Below the pieces are notes generated by a model, which made no database searches, was not told where the DNA came from, and saw only the letters and a list, made by a program, of their open reading frames with translations. A stretch of 64,000 nt of DNA from Brachybacterium muris (GTDB lineage: Bacteria; Actinomycetota; Actinomycetes; Actinomycetales; Dermabacteraceae): the NCBI RefSeq assembly GCF_016907455.1, contig NZ_JAFBCB010000001.1:248001-312000 (forward strand), written 5' to 3'. How positions within the stretch are numbered: the stretch's first letter is position 1; each line of letters opens with the position of its first letter. Below, in pieces: positions 1 through 8,214 of this stretch. The translations under genes and the position numbers were made by a program.

Positions 1-44
1 TGCTGCGGCTGCGCACGCCCGACGGGCGGGTCGTCGAGCTGTGA
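1..44 (+). CDS. 3' end of a gene entering from the left edge
   Basis: Thirteen in-frame codons, reading LRLRTPDGRVVEL, end at a TGA at 42-44. The string is compatible with the C-terminus of a longer protein that begins before the window. It is far too short to assign a family, and chance open frame cannot be excluded in DNA of this GC content. Confidence 0.3.
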   Translation, partial: LRLRTPDGRVVEL

Positions 45-116
45 GGTGGGGCGGGTCGCTCAGACCCGCCCGACCAGGAGCCGCTCGGCCCCGGTCGCGA
101 TCCGGGCGTCCAGTAG

Positions 117-230
117 GTGCGGGAGCACCGCGAGGCCAGCGAGCTGTTCGCCGACCCCCGCGAGGAGTACACCAAGACGCTGCTGGCCGCGATCGCGCCG
201 GCGGAGCCGCGGGCGGGAACGAGGGTGTGA
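117..230 (+). pseudogene. C-terminal remnant of an oligopeptide/dipeptide ABC transporter ATPase
   Basis: The 37 codons after an in-frame TAG at 114 read as the usual tail of Dpp/Opp-type ABC ATPases. They include the segment ASELFADPREEYTKTLLAAI, which matches the family pattern of 'F..P...YT..LL.AI' placed just before the end of such proteins. Nothing upstream in this frame continues into the signature or Walker motifs, so only the last part of the gene survives. No permease or binding protein lies beside it. This is best read as debris left by rearrangement next to the IS3-type element. The family match rests on one short motif. Confidence 0.4.
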
Positions 231-473
231 GTGCGCTTCCATCGTTGCTCTGGCGCGCCCCGGGGCGGGACGTGTACAGTCGTGTCCAGCCCCTCCCGCT
301 GGGATCGGGGAAGTAAAGGCCAGGACACCTGCGGTTTTCGTAGGGCCTGGCCTTCGCGCTTCCTAGAGGTCGATGCATACCTCTGTCAGTAGAGGTGCGA
401 GTTCGGCTGGCACAGGATGGCAGTTCGCTCGCGCATCCCCGACAGCTCCGAGCATCAGGTCCGGAGCCCATAG
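231..473. other. gene-free stretch left of the IS3-type element
   Basis: No convincing gene is seen. The stretch holds a hairpin (316-354) and short direct and inverted repeats such as the paired 'gaggt' units near 363-395. It probably contains the broken left part of the IS3-type element and older flanking debris. Confidence 0.4.
316..354. terminator. hairpin of 9 bp, terminator-like
   Basis: The arms AAGGCCAGG (316-324) and CCTGGCCTT (346-354) are exactly complementary, with a 21-base loop. It lies between the ABC remnant and the transposase gene. It has no T-run, so it could be a terminator or part of a mobile-element end. Confidence 0.35.
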
Positions 474-1361
474 GAGCGGCTCCGAGGCTCCTGGCGCGCC
501 GCCGTCTCGCACCTGATCAGGACACTGCAGGTGAGCGAGCGGATGGCGTGCCGTCTGGCCGGGCTGAGCAGGTCCGCGTACCGTCGCCCGCTCAAGGGCG
601 ACACGGTCGCCGACCCTGATCGCGCGTTGCGAGACTGGCTGCGCGCGTGGGCGAAGAAGCATCCCCGCTACGGGTACCGGCGGGCGTATCACGACGCCCG
701 GGGTCAGGGCTGGGCGGTCAACCACAAGAAGATCCAACGCCTCTGGCGAGCCGAAGGCCTCCGCGTCCCGCAGCGGCGACGCCGCAAGCGTGTCGGATCC
801 TCGACCGTCGACGCCCCGGCGGCAGTCGCACCGAACCTCGTATGGGCGGTGGACTTCCAGTTCGACGCCGACGAGCGGGGCTGCCCGATCAAGATCTGCT
901 CCATCGTCGACGAGCACACCCGCCAATGCATCGGCGGGCTCGTGGAGCGGTCGATCACCGCCGACCGGCTCACCGCCCACCTCGAAGAGCTAGTCGCCGT
1001 CCGCGGTGCACCGGGTGTGCTCCGCAGCGACAACGGGCCCGAGTTCATCAGCGACGCGATGGCCGACTGGGCGGGTACCCGCACCGGCCTGTTCTACATT
1101 CCGCCCGGCTCGCCCTGGCACAACGGATACGTCGAATCGTTCAACAGCCGCCTCAGCGACGAGTGCCTCAACATCAACAGCTTCTACTCACTGCTGCACG
1201 CCCAGGTCGTGATCGGCGACTGGAAGACCGAGTACAACCATCAGCGTCGGCACTCATCGCTCGGCTACCTACCCCCGGCCGAGTACGCTCGGCAGTGCAC
1301 CCATCAAATCGAAACCGACGACTCACAGAGCGACCGGACCGAATGAAGGGGGCGGCCCAGG
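474..1361 (+). mobile_element. partial IS3-family insertion sequence
   Basis: The unit contains a complete orfB-type DDE transposase but no intact orfA. The orfB frame is open back only to a TAG at 471-473, and the translated run WRAAVSHLIRTLQ just before the chosen start resembles the usual orfA/orfB junction of IS3 elements. The right limit is set at the GGGGGCGGCCCA stretch after the stop codon. No matching inverted repeat was found on the left, so the left end appears lost. Boundaries are approximate. Confidence 0.5.
531..1346 (+). CDS. IS3-family transposase OrfB (DDE integrase fold)
   Basis: This 271-residue protein would catalyse strand transfer for an IS3-type element. An N-terminal HTH_21-like segment (KKHPRYGYRR, residues about 40-50) is followed by an rve integrase core. 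The catalytic triad is visible as D in WAVDFQFD, D in LRSDNGPEF and E in NGYVESFNSRL, and the C-terminal HQRRHSSLGYLPPAEY signature is intact. The GTG start is conventional, and homologous sequence continues in frame upstream to 474, as expected for a protein normally made by frameshifting from orfA. Because orfA and the left end look missing, autonomous movement is doubtful. Confidence 0.85.
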   Translation: MSERMACRLAGLSRSAYRRPLKGDTVADPDRALRDWLRAWAKKHPRYGYRRAYHDARGQGWAVNHKKIQRLWRAEGLRVPQRRRRKRVGSSTVDAPAAVAPNLVWAVDFQFDADERGCPIKICSIVDEHTRQCIGGLVERSITADRLTAHLEELVAVRGAPGVLRSDNGPEFISDAMADWAGTRTGLFYIPPGSPWHNGYVESFNSRLSDECLNINSFYSLLHAQVVIGDWKTEYNHQRRHSSLGYLPPAEYARQCTHQIETDDSQSDRTE

Positions 1362-1487
1362 TGACCACCTTGATGTCGCGGGCGCGGATGTTCTCAGCGT
1401 TGGTGGGCACGCTCCATGGTGTCACCAGCGGGCGGAGACCCTGCCGGGTCTCAGTAGGAACGCTCCGTGCAGCTCGAGAGTCCCGCA

Positions 1488-1527
1488 ATGACGGGAGGGG
1501 GCGGGTTGCTCCCGCCCCTCCCGTCAT
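1488..1527 (-). terminator. strong G+C hairpin, probable terminator of the 49-residue ORF
   Basis: ATGACGGGAGGGGGCGGG is followed after a 5-base loop by its near-exact reverse complement, with one bulged G. It begins directly beyond the stop codon of the small minus-strand ORF at 1529-1678, the place expected of its terminator. Confidence 0.55.
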
Positions 1528-1528
1528 C

Positions 1529-1678
1529 TCATCGTCGGTGTCGTCCGCCGCGACCCCGTTGCTCCCGGCTCCGAGTCTGCTCGACCTCACGCAGCCGCAG
1601 TACGGCTGCGCAGAGGTTCAGCAGCGCCGTCGCCAGTGCCGCCACCGCCACCAGCGCCTCTGTGATCTCCCGACTCAC
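1529..1678 (-). CDS. small 49-residue protein with a hydrophobic segment and charged tail
   Basis: A GTG at 1678 is preceded by a purine-rich GGAGGGGAGGGGG that would serve as ribosome binding site, and the frame runs 49 codons to TGA at 1531-1529. Residues 8-28 form a smooth Ala/Leu-rich hydrophobic helix (LVAVAALATALLNLCAAVL). The rest is Arg/Glu-rich and strongly basic. A terminator-like hairpin follows immediately. The layout of start signal, compact frame and terminator favours a real gene. I do not recognise the family; tiny proteins of this type are common in actinobacterial conjugative elements, but that link is a guess. Confidence 0.4.
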   Translation of the reverse strand: MSREITEALVAVAALATALLNLCAAVLRLREVEQTRSREQRGRGGRHRR

Positions 1679-2042
1679 CCCCTCCCCTCCAGCGGGCGCG
1701 CCACCCTATGGGCCGACCCCGACCCGCGGCGCGCTCGGGCATGCCGCAGCGGCCTGTCCGCGGCGCCGCGGGCTAGCCCGGACCGCCGCGGCCGGCACTA
1801 GCCGATAGCTGGTCTTTCCGGCTAGCGCCCGTTGGGGCCGGGACCTTAATAGCTCAAAAGCGGCTGCCCGGGCCGCGGGCGTGATTTCGGGGGTTCCTGC
1901 TAATGGCGGCGCCGCACGCAACTGCGAGCAGCAGGACGGGCAGGCTCGGCCGTTCTTCGATCGCGGACGAGAGCGTGTCCGACGAGAGCCGCGCAGCCGG
2001 CACCGAGCGACCGGTCGACCCCATGCTCCCGCAGTGGATCAC
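1679..2042. other. gene-free stretch upstream of copZ
   Basis: No recognisable gene. It is rich in short inverted repeats built on GCTAG (for example around 1770-1835). A minus-strand frame across about 1854-2040 looks mildly protein-like (Leu/Val-rich), but has no clear start, binding site or family and is not called. Confidence 0.4.
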
Positions 2043-2069
2043 TTGCCAAATACCCCCGGGGGGTATAAA
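2043..2069 (+). promoter_or_regulatory. copZ-copB promoter with CsoR-type copper operator
   Basis: The near-perfect palindrome ATACCCCCGGGGGGTAT (2050-2066) has the TACCCC/GGGGTA arms of CsoR operators. It lies between a possible -35 (TTGCCA, 2043-2048) and a -10 (TATAAA, 2064-2069). A repressor bound there would block RNA polymerase and release it on binding Cu(I). The csoR gene itself is not in the window. The first gene downstream is a copper chaperone, which fits the assignment. Confidence 0.8.
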
Positions 2070-2129
2070 ACTGAGGGGAGCAACGACAGCTTCCGCCGCT
2101 GCTGCACCCTCTGATGCGAGGAGTACCTC

Positions 2130-2453
2130 ATGAGCCCCGAGACACTTCGACCCCTGCCGATGGCTTCCACCGGCTGTTCCTGCTGCGCCACCGCCCCGGT
2201 GGAGGACCGCGCCGCTGCTGAGGCGACTGCGACGTCCGCGGCCGAGACCACGACGTATCCGGTGCGGGGCATGACCTGTGGTCACTGCGCCGACAGCGTG
2301 ACCACGGCAATCACCGTTCTCGAGGGCGTGGAGGAAGTACGGATCGACCTGGCGCCCGGTGGGATCTCCACCGTGACCGTGGCCGGAGCTGCCGCACCGG
2401 CCGCCGTCCGCGCCGCCGTCGCGGAGGCCGGCTACACCGTGGCCGACGCCTGA
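2130..2453 (+). CDS. copZ: CopZ-like heavy-metal-associated (HMA) copper chaperone
   Basis: This cytoplasmic metallochaperone would bind Cu(I) and hand it to the export ATPase. The 107-residue protein has a single HMA ferredoxin-like domain from about residue 42, with the metal site GMTCGHC. The N-terminal 40 residues hold another cysteine pair (CSCC) that is unusual for CopZ and could add a metal site. GAGGAG at 2118-2123 stands 6 bases before the ATG. It is the first gene behind the CsoR-type operator, and the copB-like ATPase gene follows 50 bp later, so the two were clearly co-transcribed before the ATPase was interrupted. Confidence 0.88.
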   Translation: MSPETLRPLPMASTGCSCCATAPVEDRAAAEATATSAAETTTYPVRGMTCGHCADSVTTAITVLEGVEEVRIDLAPGGISTVTVAGAAAPAAVRAAVAEAGYTVADA

Positions 2454-2503
2454 CCCACCCCGGCAACACCCAGCCCCGTCCGGGGCCTTGCGGAAGGAAC
2501 ACC

Positions 2504-3393
2504 ATGAGCACCCCCCACCACCACCGCCGCGACCACCCGGTTACCCCCGAACCCGACCACGCCGGGCACGACATGGCCCAGCACGGGCATCACCGCGGCA
2601 CGGGCCCACACGGCCCGGCGGACGCTCCGCCGGGCGGGGACCGTCATGGCGGCTACGATGCCGAGCAGATGGCGCACGAGGGGCATGCCCTGCCGACCGC
2701 CACTCACACCGGCCATGACATGACCGGGCACGGTGAGCACGACATGGCGGGCCACGAGCACCACGACCCGCACGCGGGGCACGACATGTCGGGTCACGGG
2801 GGCCATGCGGGTCATGGTGATCACGTGGGGATGTTCCGTCGGCTGTTCTGGATCATGCTCGTCCTTGCTATCCCGACGGTGCTGCTGAACGGGATGTTCG
2901 CCGACCTGCTCGGCTATGCGCTGCCGGACGCGGCCTGGGTGCCGTGGGTCTCGCCGGTCCTGGGCACGGTCATGTACCTGTGGGGCGGTCGACCGTTCCT
3001 GACGGGCGCGATCGAGGAGATCCGGGACCGCAAGCCCGGCATGATGCTCCTGATCGGGATGGCGATCACGGTCGCCTTCGTCTCCTCGCTCGGCGCCAGC
3101 CTCGGACTGCTCTCCCACGAGCTCGATTTCTGGTGGGAGCTCGCCCTCCTGATCGTGATCATGCTGCTGGGCCACTGGCTCGAGATGCGCTCCCTCGCGC
3201 AGACCTCCTCCGCGCTGGATTCCCTGGCCGCGCTCCTGCCCGACCAGGCCGAGAAGATCGAGGGCGAGGACATCGTCGCGGTTTCCCCGGCCGAGCTGCA
3301 GCTCGGAGACGTCGTGATCGTGCGACCCGGTGGCCGGGTCCCGGCCGACGGGGAAGTCATCGATGGTGGCGCCGACGTCGACGAGTCGATGAT
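2504..3393 (+). pseudogene. copB: copB-like copper P1B-ATPase, 5' part, split by IS21
   Basis: This is the first 296 codons of a copper-exporting P-type ATPase. The N-terminus (about residues 1-110) is extremely rich in His, Met and Asp (repeated GHDM, HGHH and HAGHD units), the metal-binding tail of CopB-type pumps. Transmembrane helices and the start of the actuator domain follow, ending at the codons for DESMI. The insertion sequence begins right there, and translation would stop 4 codons inside it at 3406. Joining this part to 5980-7507 gives an uninterrupted 805-residue ATPase. The fragment lacks the ion site, the phosphorylation site and the ATP-binding domain, so it cannot pump. Confidence 0.9.
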
Positions 3394-3506
3394 TGAGTAT
3401 TCGTAGTCGTGGGAGCCACCGAATCTTGCTCTTGGGGACCGCCGATCGTGCCGACGGGGGCCAGTAGCCGCCGCGGTGGGGACCACTGGCTCCCGCCGGC
3501 ATCGGG

Positions 3507-4253
3507 TCACTGGGGCAGTGCGGTGTGTTCTCGCATGTTCCTGTCGCCGGTGTCGATCCAGATTGTGTTGTGCACGATGCGGTCCATGATCGCATCGGCG
3601 TGGACTGCTCCACCGAGCCGGGCGTGCCAGTCCTTCTTCGGGTACTGGGTGCAGAACACGGTCGAGCCGGTGTCATAGCGGCGCTCGAGCAGTTCCAGCA
3701 GCATCGAACGCATTCCCTCGTCAGGATGGTCCAGCAGCCACTCGTCGATCACCAGCAGCGAGAACGTGGAGTACTTCCGCAGGAACTTCGTCTGGCCCTG
3801 CGGCTTGTCCTTTGCCAGGGCCCAGGCCTCTTCGAGGTCGGGCATTCGGATGTAGTGGGCTCGGAGCCGGTGCTGGCAGGCCTGCTTCGCCAGCGCGCAG
3901 CCGAGGTAGGACTTCCCTGAGCCGGTGAAGCCCTGGAAGACCACGTTCTGTTGCCGCTGGATGAAGGAGCAGGTTGCCAGTTGCGCGATCACGTTCCGGT
4001 TCAGTCCCCGTTCCTCGACCAGATCCAGCCGCCGCAGGTCCGCTCCGGGATAACGCAGCCCCGCCCGGCGGATCAGACCCTCGACCTTTCCATGATTGAA
4101 GATGGAATGCGCCTCGTCCACGATCAGCTGGAGCCGTTCCTGGAACGACATCCCCAGCACGTGAGCCTCATCCTGGGCATCGATCGCGTCCAGCAGCGCG
4201 GTCGCGCCCATCTCGCGCAGCTTCCGCTTCGTGTCGTTATCGATCACGCTCAC
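3507..4253 (-). CDS. istB: IstB, IS21 helper ATPase
   Basis: IstB is an AAA+ ATPase that assembles on DNA and directs the IstA transposase to targets. The 248-residue protein has the Walker A motif GFTGSGKS, Walker B LLVIDEW and the IstB tail with RYDTGSTVFCTQYP. The start is the GTG at 4253, whose last bases overlap the istA stop (GTGA), so the genes are translationally coupled. An open frame continues upstream but only through istA. Length is usual for the family. Confidence 0.92.
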   Translation of the reverse strand: MSVIDNDTKRKLREMGATALLDAIDAQDEAHVLGMSFQERLQLIVDEAHSIFNHGKVEGLIRRAGLRYPGADLRRLDLVEERGLNRNVIAQLATCSFIQRQQNVVFQGFTGSGKSYLGCALAKQACQHRLRAHYIRMPDLEEAWALAKDKPQGQTKFLRKYSTFSLLVIDEWLLDHPDEGMRSMLLELLERRYDTGSTVFCTQYPKKDWHARLGGAVHADAIMDRIVHNTIWIDTGDRNMREHTALPQ

Positions 4254-5812
4254 CGGACACCTCCGGCGTAGTAGTCGGCGCCACGGACGTATCCGCCGTC
4301 TTCCGCGGGTTCCTCGCGGGGTGGACGCAGGGCGGCGACCTTGTCCTGCCCGGTGGCCAAGATCGGGTGCAGATGCGCATAGCGCGGTGAACGGACCCGT
4401 CCCGTCAGCGCGAGTGCGCAGGCCGCCTCGACCCGATCTACGGAGAAGCGGCGAGAGAGCCGTAGCACCGCCAACGCGGGATCCAGGCCCTGTTCCACGA
4501 TCGGCACGGACTCGAAGATCCGCTGGATCACGATCACCGTGGCCGGCCCGACCCGATCTGCCCACGCCCGCACCCTCTGCGCGTCCCAGGCCTGGAAACG
4601 CTCGCCCGCAGGTAGGTCCGCGTCGTTGGTGCGGTACTCATTGCTCGCGGTCTCCGGGAGCAGCAGGTGACTGGTCAGTCGCTGGCTGCCCTGATAGATC
4701 TCCAGCGTCCGGGCCGTGATGCGCAGATCGACCTTCGCGCCGATGTGCGCGAACGGCGCGGAGTAGAAGTTCCGCGCGAACGTGACGTGCCCGTTCCTGC
4801 CCACTCGTCGTCCGTAGTGCCATGTCGAGATCTCGTAGGGCACCGCCGGCAGCGGCGTCAGCAGCGGCCGCTCCTCCGCGTCGAACACGCTGGCGCGGGA
4901 TCCGGGCCGCTTCTGGAACGGCTCCGCGTTATAGGCCTCCATCCGCTGCCCGATGGCGGCTGCAAGTTCGGGCAGGGACGTGAATCGCTGATCCCGCAGC
5001 CCGGCGATGACCCAGGTCGCGACGTGCGCGACGGTGTTCTCCACGCTCGCCTTGTCTTTCGGTTTCCGCACCCTCCCCGGGAGCACCGCCGCCGAGTAAT
5101 GCGCTGCCATCTCGCGATACGCATCGTTCAGGACGATCTCGCCCTCGCGGGGGTGCTTCACCACACCGGTCTTGAGGTTGTCCGGAACGATCCTCGGGAC
5201 CGTCCCGCCCAGCGCCTCGAACATCGCTACGTGCGCTCGCAGCCAGGACTCCTGGCGCATATCCAGCGCCGGGAAGCAGAACGCGTAACGAGAAAAAGGC
5301 AGGCAGGCAACGAACAAGAACACCTTCGAGACCTCGCCGGTGACCGGATCGGCCAGCTCCATCGTGGGGCCGGACCAGTCGACCTCCACGCTCTGGCCGG
5401 CCTTGTGACCGACTCTCGAAGCGGCACCGGTGACCATGACGTGGTGCTGGTAGGTGCGGCAAAACCGGTCATACCCCATCGCCGGATCCCCAGCCGCCGT
5501 GGTCGCGTCGAAGTACTCGCCGTGCAACAGCTTCAGCGTCACGCCGACCCTGGCCATCTCTCGATGGACCTGTTCCCAGTCCGGCTGTGCGAACACGCTC
5601 TCGTGCTCGCCCCGGCCCGGGAACAACCGGGCATACACCTGCTCATCGGCGACGTCCGCGATATCGCCCCACCCGATCCCTGCAGCGTCAGCGGCCTCGA
5701 ACACCGCCCTCACGGACTTGCGGGACATGCCCTGCGAGGACGAAATCGCTCGCCCCGACAGACCTTCTGCGCGCAGCTGGAGCACCAGCTTCGCCCTGAT
5801 CTTCCGTACCAT
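4250..5812 (-). CDS. istA: IstA, IS21 DDE transposase
   Basis: IstA recognises the element ends and carries out cleavage and strand transfer. The 520-residue protein begins with a helix-turn-helix region (about residues 15-40, SGRAISSSQGMSRKSVRAV) and contains an rve catalytic core. The triad residues are visible as D in VEVDWSGPT, D in VPDNLKTGV and E in KDKASVENTV. A C-terminal beta-barrel-like Mu-transposase C region (YSAPFAHIGAKVDLRI) follows. It lies just inside the right end of the element and shares a 4-bp overlap with istB. Nothing suggests truncation. Confidence 0.93.
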   Translation of the reverse strand: MVRKIRAKLVLQLRAEGLSGRAISSSQGMSRKSVRAVFEAADAAGIGWGDIADVADEQVYARLFPGRGEHESVFAQPDWEQVHREMARVGVTLKLLHGEYFDATTAAGDPAMGYDRFCRTYQHHVMVTGAASRVGHKAGQSVEVDWSGPTMELADPVTGEVSKVFLFVACLPFSRYAFCFPALDMRQESWLRAHVAMFEALGGTVPRIVPDNLKTGVVKHPREGEIVLNDAYREMAAHYSAAVLPGRVRKPKDKASVENTVAHVATWVIAGLRDQRFTSLPELAAAIGQRMEAYNAEPFQKRPGSRASVFDAEERPLLTPLPAVPYEISTWHYGRRVGRNGHVTFARNFYSAPFAHIGAKVDLRITARTLEIYQGSQRLTSHLLLPETASNEYRTNDADLPAGERFQAWDAQRVRAWADRVGPATVIVIQRIFESVPIVEQGLDPALAVLRLSRRFSVDRVEAACALALTGRVRSPRYAHLHPILATGQDKVAALRPPREEPAEDGGYVRGADYYAGGVR

Positions 5813-5974
5813 TCCAGATTGCTCCTTCCGCCGCGTGCCCTATACACACGGCGGAAGGAGCGTAGACAGAGCGGCCCCAACGACACCACTGGTGGTCCCG
5901 AACGACGCCACCGCTACGGCAGCGACGTGGCACCCGAACCCTCGATCAGCGGACCCCAGCGAGGCGAATATTCA

Positions 5975-7507
5975 ATGATCACCGGCGAGTCCAGCCCCGT
6001 GCGTCGCGAGATCGGTGATCAGGTCGTCGCCGGCACGGTGGCGACGGACAACGCGCTGCGCGTGCGCGTCACCGCGATCGGTGAGGACACCGCCCTGTCC
6101 GGCATCCAGCGCCTGGTCGCCAACGCCCAATCCTCCACGACCCGGGCCCAGCTGCTCGCGGACAGAGCCGCCGGCTGGCTGTTCTGGTACGCGCTGATCG
6201 CGGCGATCGTCACCGCGATCGTGTGGACGGTTGTCGGGGTGCCCGAGAGTGCGCTGGTCCGCGCGATCACGGTTCTGGTCATCGCCTGCCCTCATGCGCT
6301 GGGTCTGGCGATCCCGCTGGTGGTGTCCATCTCGACCGAGCGGGCCGCGAAGGGCGGCGTCCTGGTCAAGGAGCGTGCCGCCCTGGAGCGGATGCGCACC
6401 ATCGACACCGTCCTGTTCGACAAGACGGGCACGCTGACCAAGGGCGAGCCCGCCCTGAACCACGTCACCACCGTCGGCACCCTGGGCGAGGACGAGCTGC
6501 TCGCGCTGGCCGCCGCGGCCGAAGCCGACAGCGAGCACCCCCTCGCCCGGGCGATTACCGCCGCTGCCGCGGAACGCGGACTCGACGTGCCGCGCGCCAC
6601 CGCGTTCCAGTCCACCACCGCGGTCGGCGTCAGCGCCACCGTGGACGGGCGCACCGTCCAGGTCGGCGGACCCAACCTCCTGGCCGAGCACGGCCAGGGA
6701 CCGCTGCCGGCCACCGGGCCGTGGTCCGCGGACGGAGCGATCGTCCTCCATGTCCTCCTCGACGGGCAGGTCACCGGAGCGATCGGCCTGGCCGACGAGG
6801 TGCGCCAGGAATCTCGCGAGGCCGTCGATGCCCTGCACGAGCTGGGAATCCGCGTCGTCATGATCACCGGCGACGCCGAGCCGGTCGCCCGCGCCGTGGC
6901 CGGCGAGCTGGGGATTGACCAGGTCTTCGCCCAGGTGCGCCCGGAGCACAAGAGCGAGAAGGTCCTCGAGCTCCAGCGCGAAGGCCGGACCGTGGCCATG
7001 GTGGGCGACGGTGTCAACGATGCCCCCGCCCTCGCGCAGGCCGACGTCGGCATCGCGATCGGTGCCGGCACCGACGTCGCGATCGCGTCCGCGGGCGTGA
7101 TCCTGGCCTCCGACGATCCCCGCTCGGTGCTCTCGGTGATCCAGCTCTCCCGTGCCAGTTACCGCAAGATGAAGCAGAACCTGTGGTGGGCCGCCGGATA
7201 CAACATCGCCGCCGTTCCGCTCGCCGCCGGTGTCCTGGCCCCGATCGGGTTCGTGCTTCCCATGTCGGTCGGCGCGATCCTGATGTCGTTGTCCACTGTC
7301 GTTGTGGCCTTGAATGCGCAGCTGCTGCGGCGCCTGGATCTGACCCCTGCCAAGAGCGCGGCGCGCCTGGCCGGCCGCGAGAGCTCGACCTCGGTGTCGA
7401 CGAACCAGTCTTCGAGCCGCGCGGGCTCGGTCAGCTCCCGGTCGGACTCGAGCAGGACCTCCACGGCGCCCAGGAACGGAGATCAGACTGGAGCCCATGA
7501 GGAGTGA
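5975..7507 (+). pseudogene. copB: copB-like copper P1B-ATPase, 3' part, split by IS21
   Basis: This is the remainder of the copper ATPase. In joined numbering it holds the actuator TGES loop at about 299, the membrane ion site CPH at about 400 (CPH, not CPC, marks the CopB/P1B-3 class), the phosphorylation motif DKTGTLT at about 444, the ATP-domain HP pair at about 482 and the hinge GDGVND at about 639. A Ser-rich tail follows. An ATG made by the target duplication (5975) is in frame, and GAGG about 10 bases upstream lies in the insertion sequence, so a truncated protein could be made. It would lack the first membrane helices and the His-rich tail. The last 11 bp overlap the response-regulator gene. 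Confidence 0.9.
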
Positions 7508-8210
7508 ATCGGCTCGAGCTGCAGCGACGGTTCTCGTTGTCGAAGACGAAGTCGCGCTCTCGGACGTCATGCAGGCATATCTCGTGAAGGCCGGCTACGC
7601 CACGGGGAGCGCGCGAAGCGGTCCGGAGGCGGTGGAGGTAGCCCGCGCCTTGTCACCGGACGTGATCATCCTCGATCTCGGCCTGCCTGGCCTTGATGGC
7701 TTGGAGGTGATGAGGAGGATCCGCGCCTTCTCCGACTGCTACGTGCTGATCACGACGGCGCGCTCAGAGGAGGTTGATCGCCTGGTGGGGCTGTCGGTGG
7801 GTGCGGATGACTACCTCACTAAACCGTTCAGCGTGCGTGAACTTGTCGCCCGGGTCCAGGCCGTGCTGCGGCGGCCCCGCGGCGAGCCCGGGACCGCTCC
7901 TTCGGGCACGGTGCGCGCGTTCGGAGAGCTTGAGATCGATACGGCCGCCCAGGAGGTGCGGCTCGCTGGCCAACCAGTCCCGCTGACCCCCACCGAGAGG
8001 GGACTGCTTATGACCCTGGCACGTCGGCCGGGCCAGGTCTTCAGCCGCCACCAGCTGATGGAAGCCGTCTGGGGTGGTTCCTGGATCGGAGATGACCATC
8101 TTGTCGATGTGCATATTGCCAACCTGCGACGAAAACTGGACGAGACAGCGGGTTCGGCACGGTATGTCACCACGGTCCGCGGTATCGGGTACCGGATGGG
8201 GAAGGGGTGA
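7497..8210 (+). CDS. OmpR/PhoB-family response regulator, probable copper-responsive
   Basis: This 237-residue DNA-binding regulator has an N-terminal receiver domain with acidic residues VEDE (15-18), phospho-acceptor D60 (in VIILDLGLPG) and conserved K109 (LTKPF). A winged-helix output domain (about 140-235) ends in the usual TVRGIGYRM motif. The start overlaps the end of the copper ATPase by 11 bp, so it was in the same operon, and a sensor kinase gene follows after 4 bases. Position suggests copper or metal sensing, as for CopRS/CusRS; no sequence feature proves the signal. The IS21 insertion upstream may be polar on it. Confidence 0.9.
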   Translation: MRSESARAAATVLVVEDEVALSDVMQAYLVKAGYATGSARSGPEAVEVARALSPDVIILDLGLPGLDGLEVMRRIRAFSDCYVLITTARSEEVDRLVGLSVGADDYLTKPFSVRELVARVQAVLRRPRGEPGTAPSGTVRAFGELEIDTAAQEVRLAGQPVPLTPTERGLLMTLARRPGQVFSRHQLMEAVWGGSWIGDDHLVDVHIANLRRKLDETAGSARYVTTVRGIGYRMGKG

Positions 8211-8214
8211 GGGC

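Larger units (their letters stand above)
3394..5974 (-). mobile_element. complete IS21-family insertion sequence inside copB
   Basis: The 2581-bp element is bounded by imperfect terminal inverted repeats, TGAGTATTCG on the left and CGAATATTCA on the right. It is flanked by a 5-bp target duplication ATGAT at 3389-3393 and 5975-5979. It encodes istA and istB on the minus strand with a 4-bp overlap, the standard IS21 arrangement. Removal of the element plus one ATGAT copy restores the ATPase frame exactly (2418 bp), which fixes both ends. Both genes look intact, so the element may still be active. Confidence 0.93.

Noticed and set aside
1359-1450. Minus-strand frame reading TNAENIRARDIKVVTW
   Set aside because: It looks protein-like and may be a gene fragment, but I cannot match it to a family and it has no start.
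4667-5974. Long plus-strand open frame running across istA into the copper ATPase
   Set aside because: It is the antisense of istA, and its Arg/His/Pro-rich composition is typical of GC-rich shadow frames. Only the part from 5975 onward is ATPase sequence.
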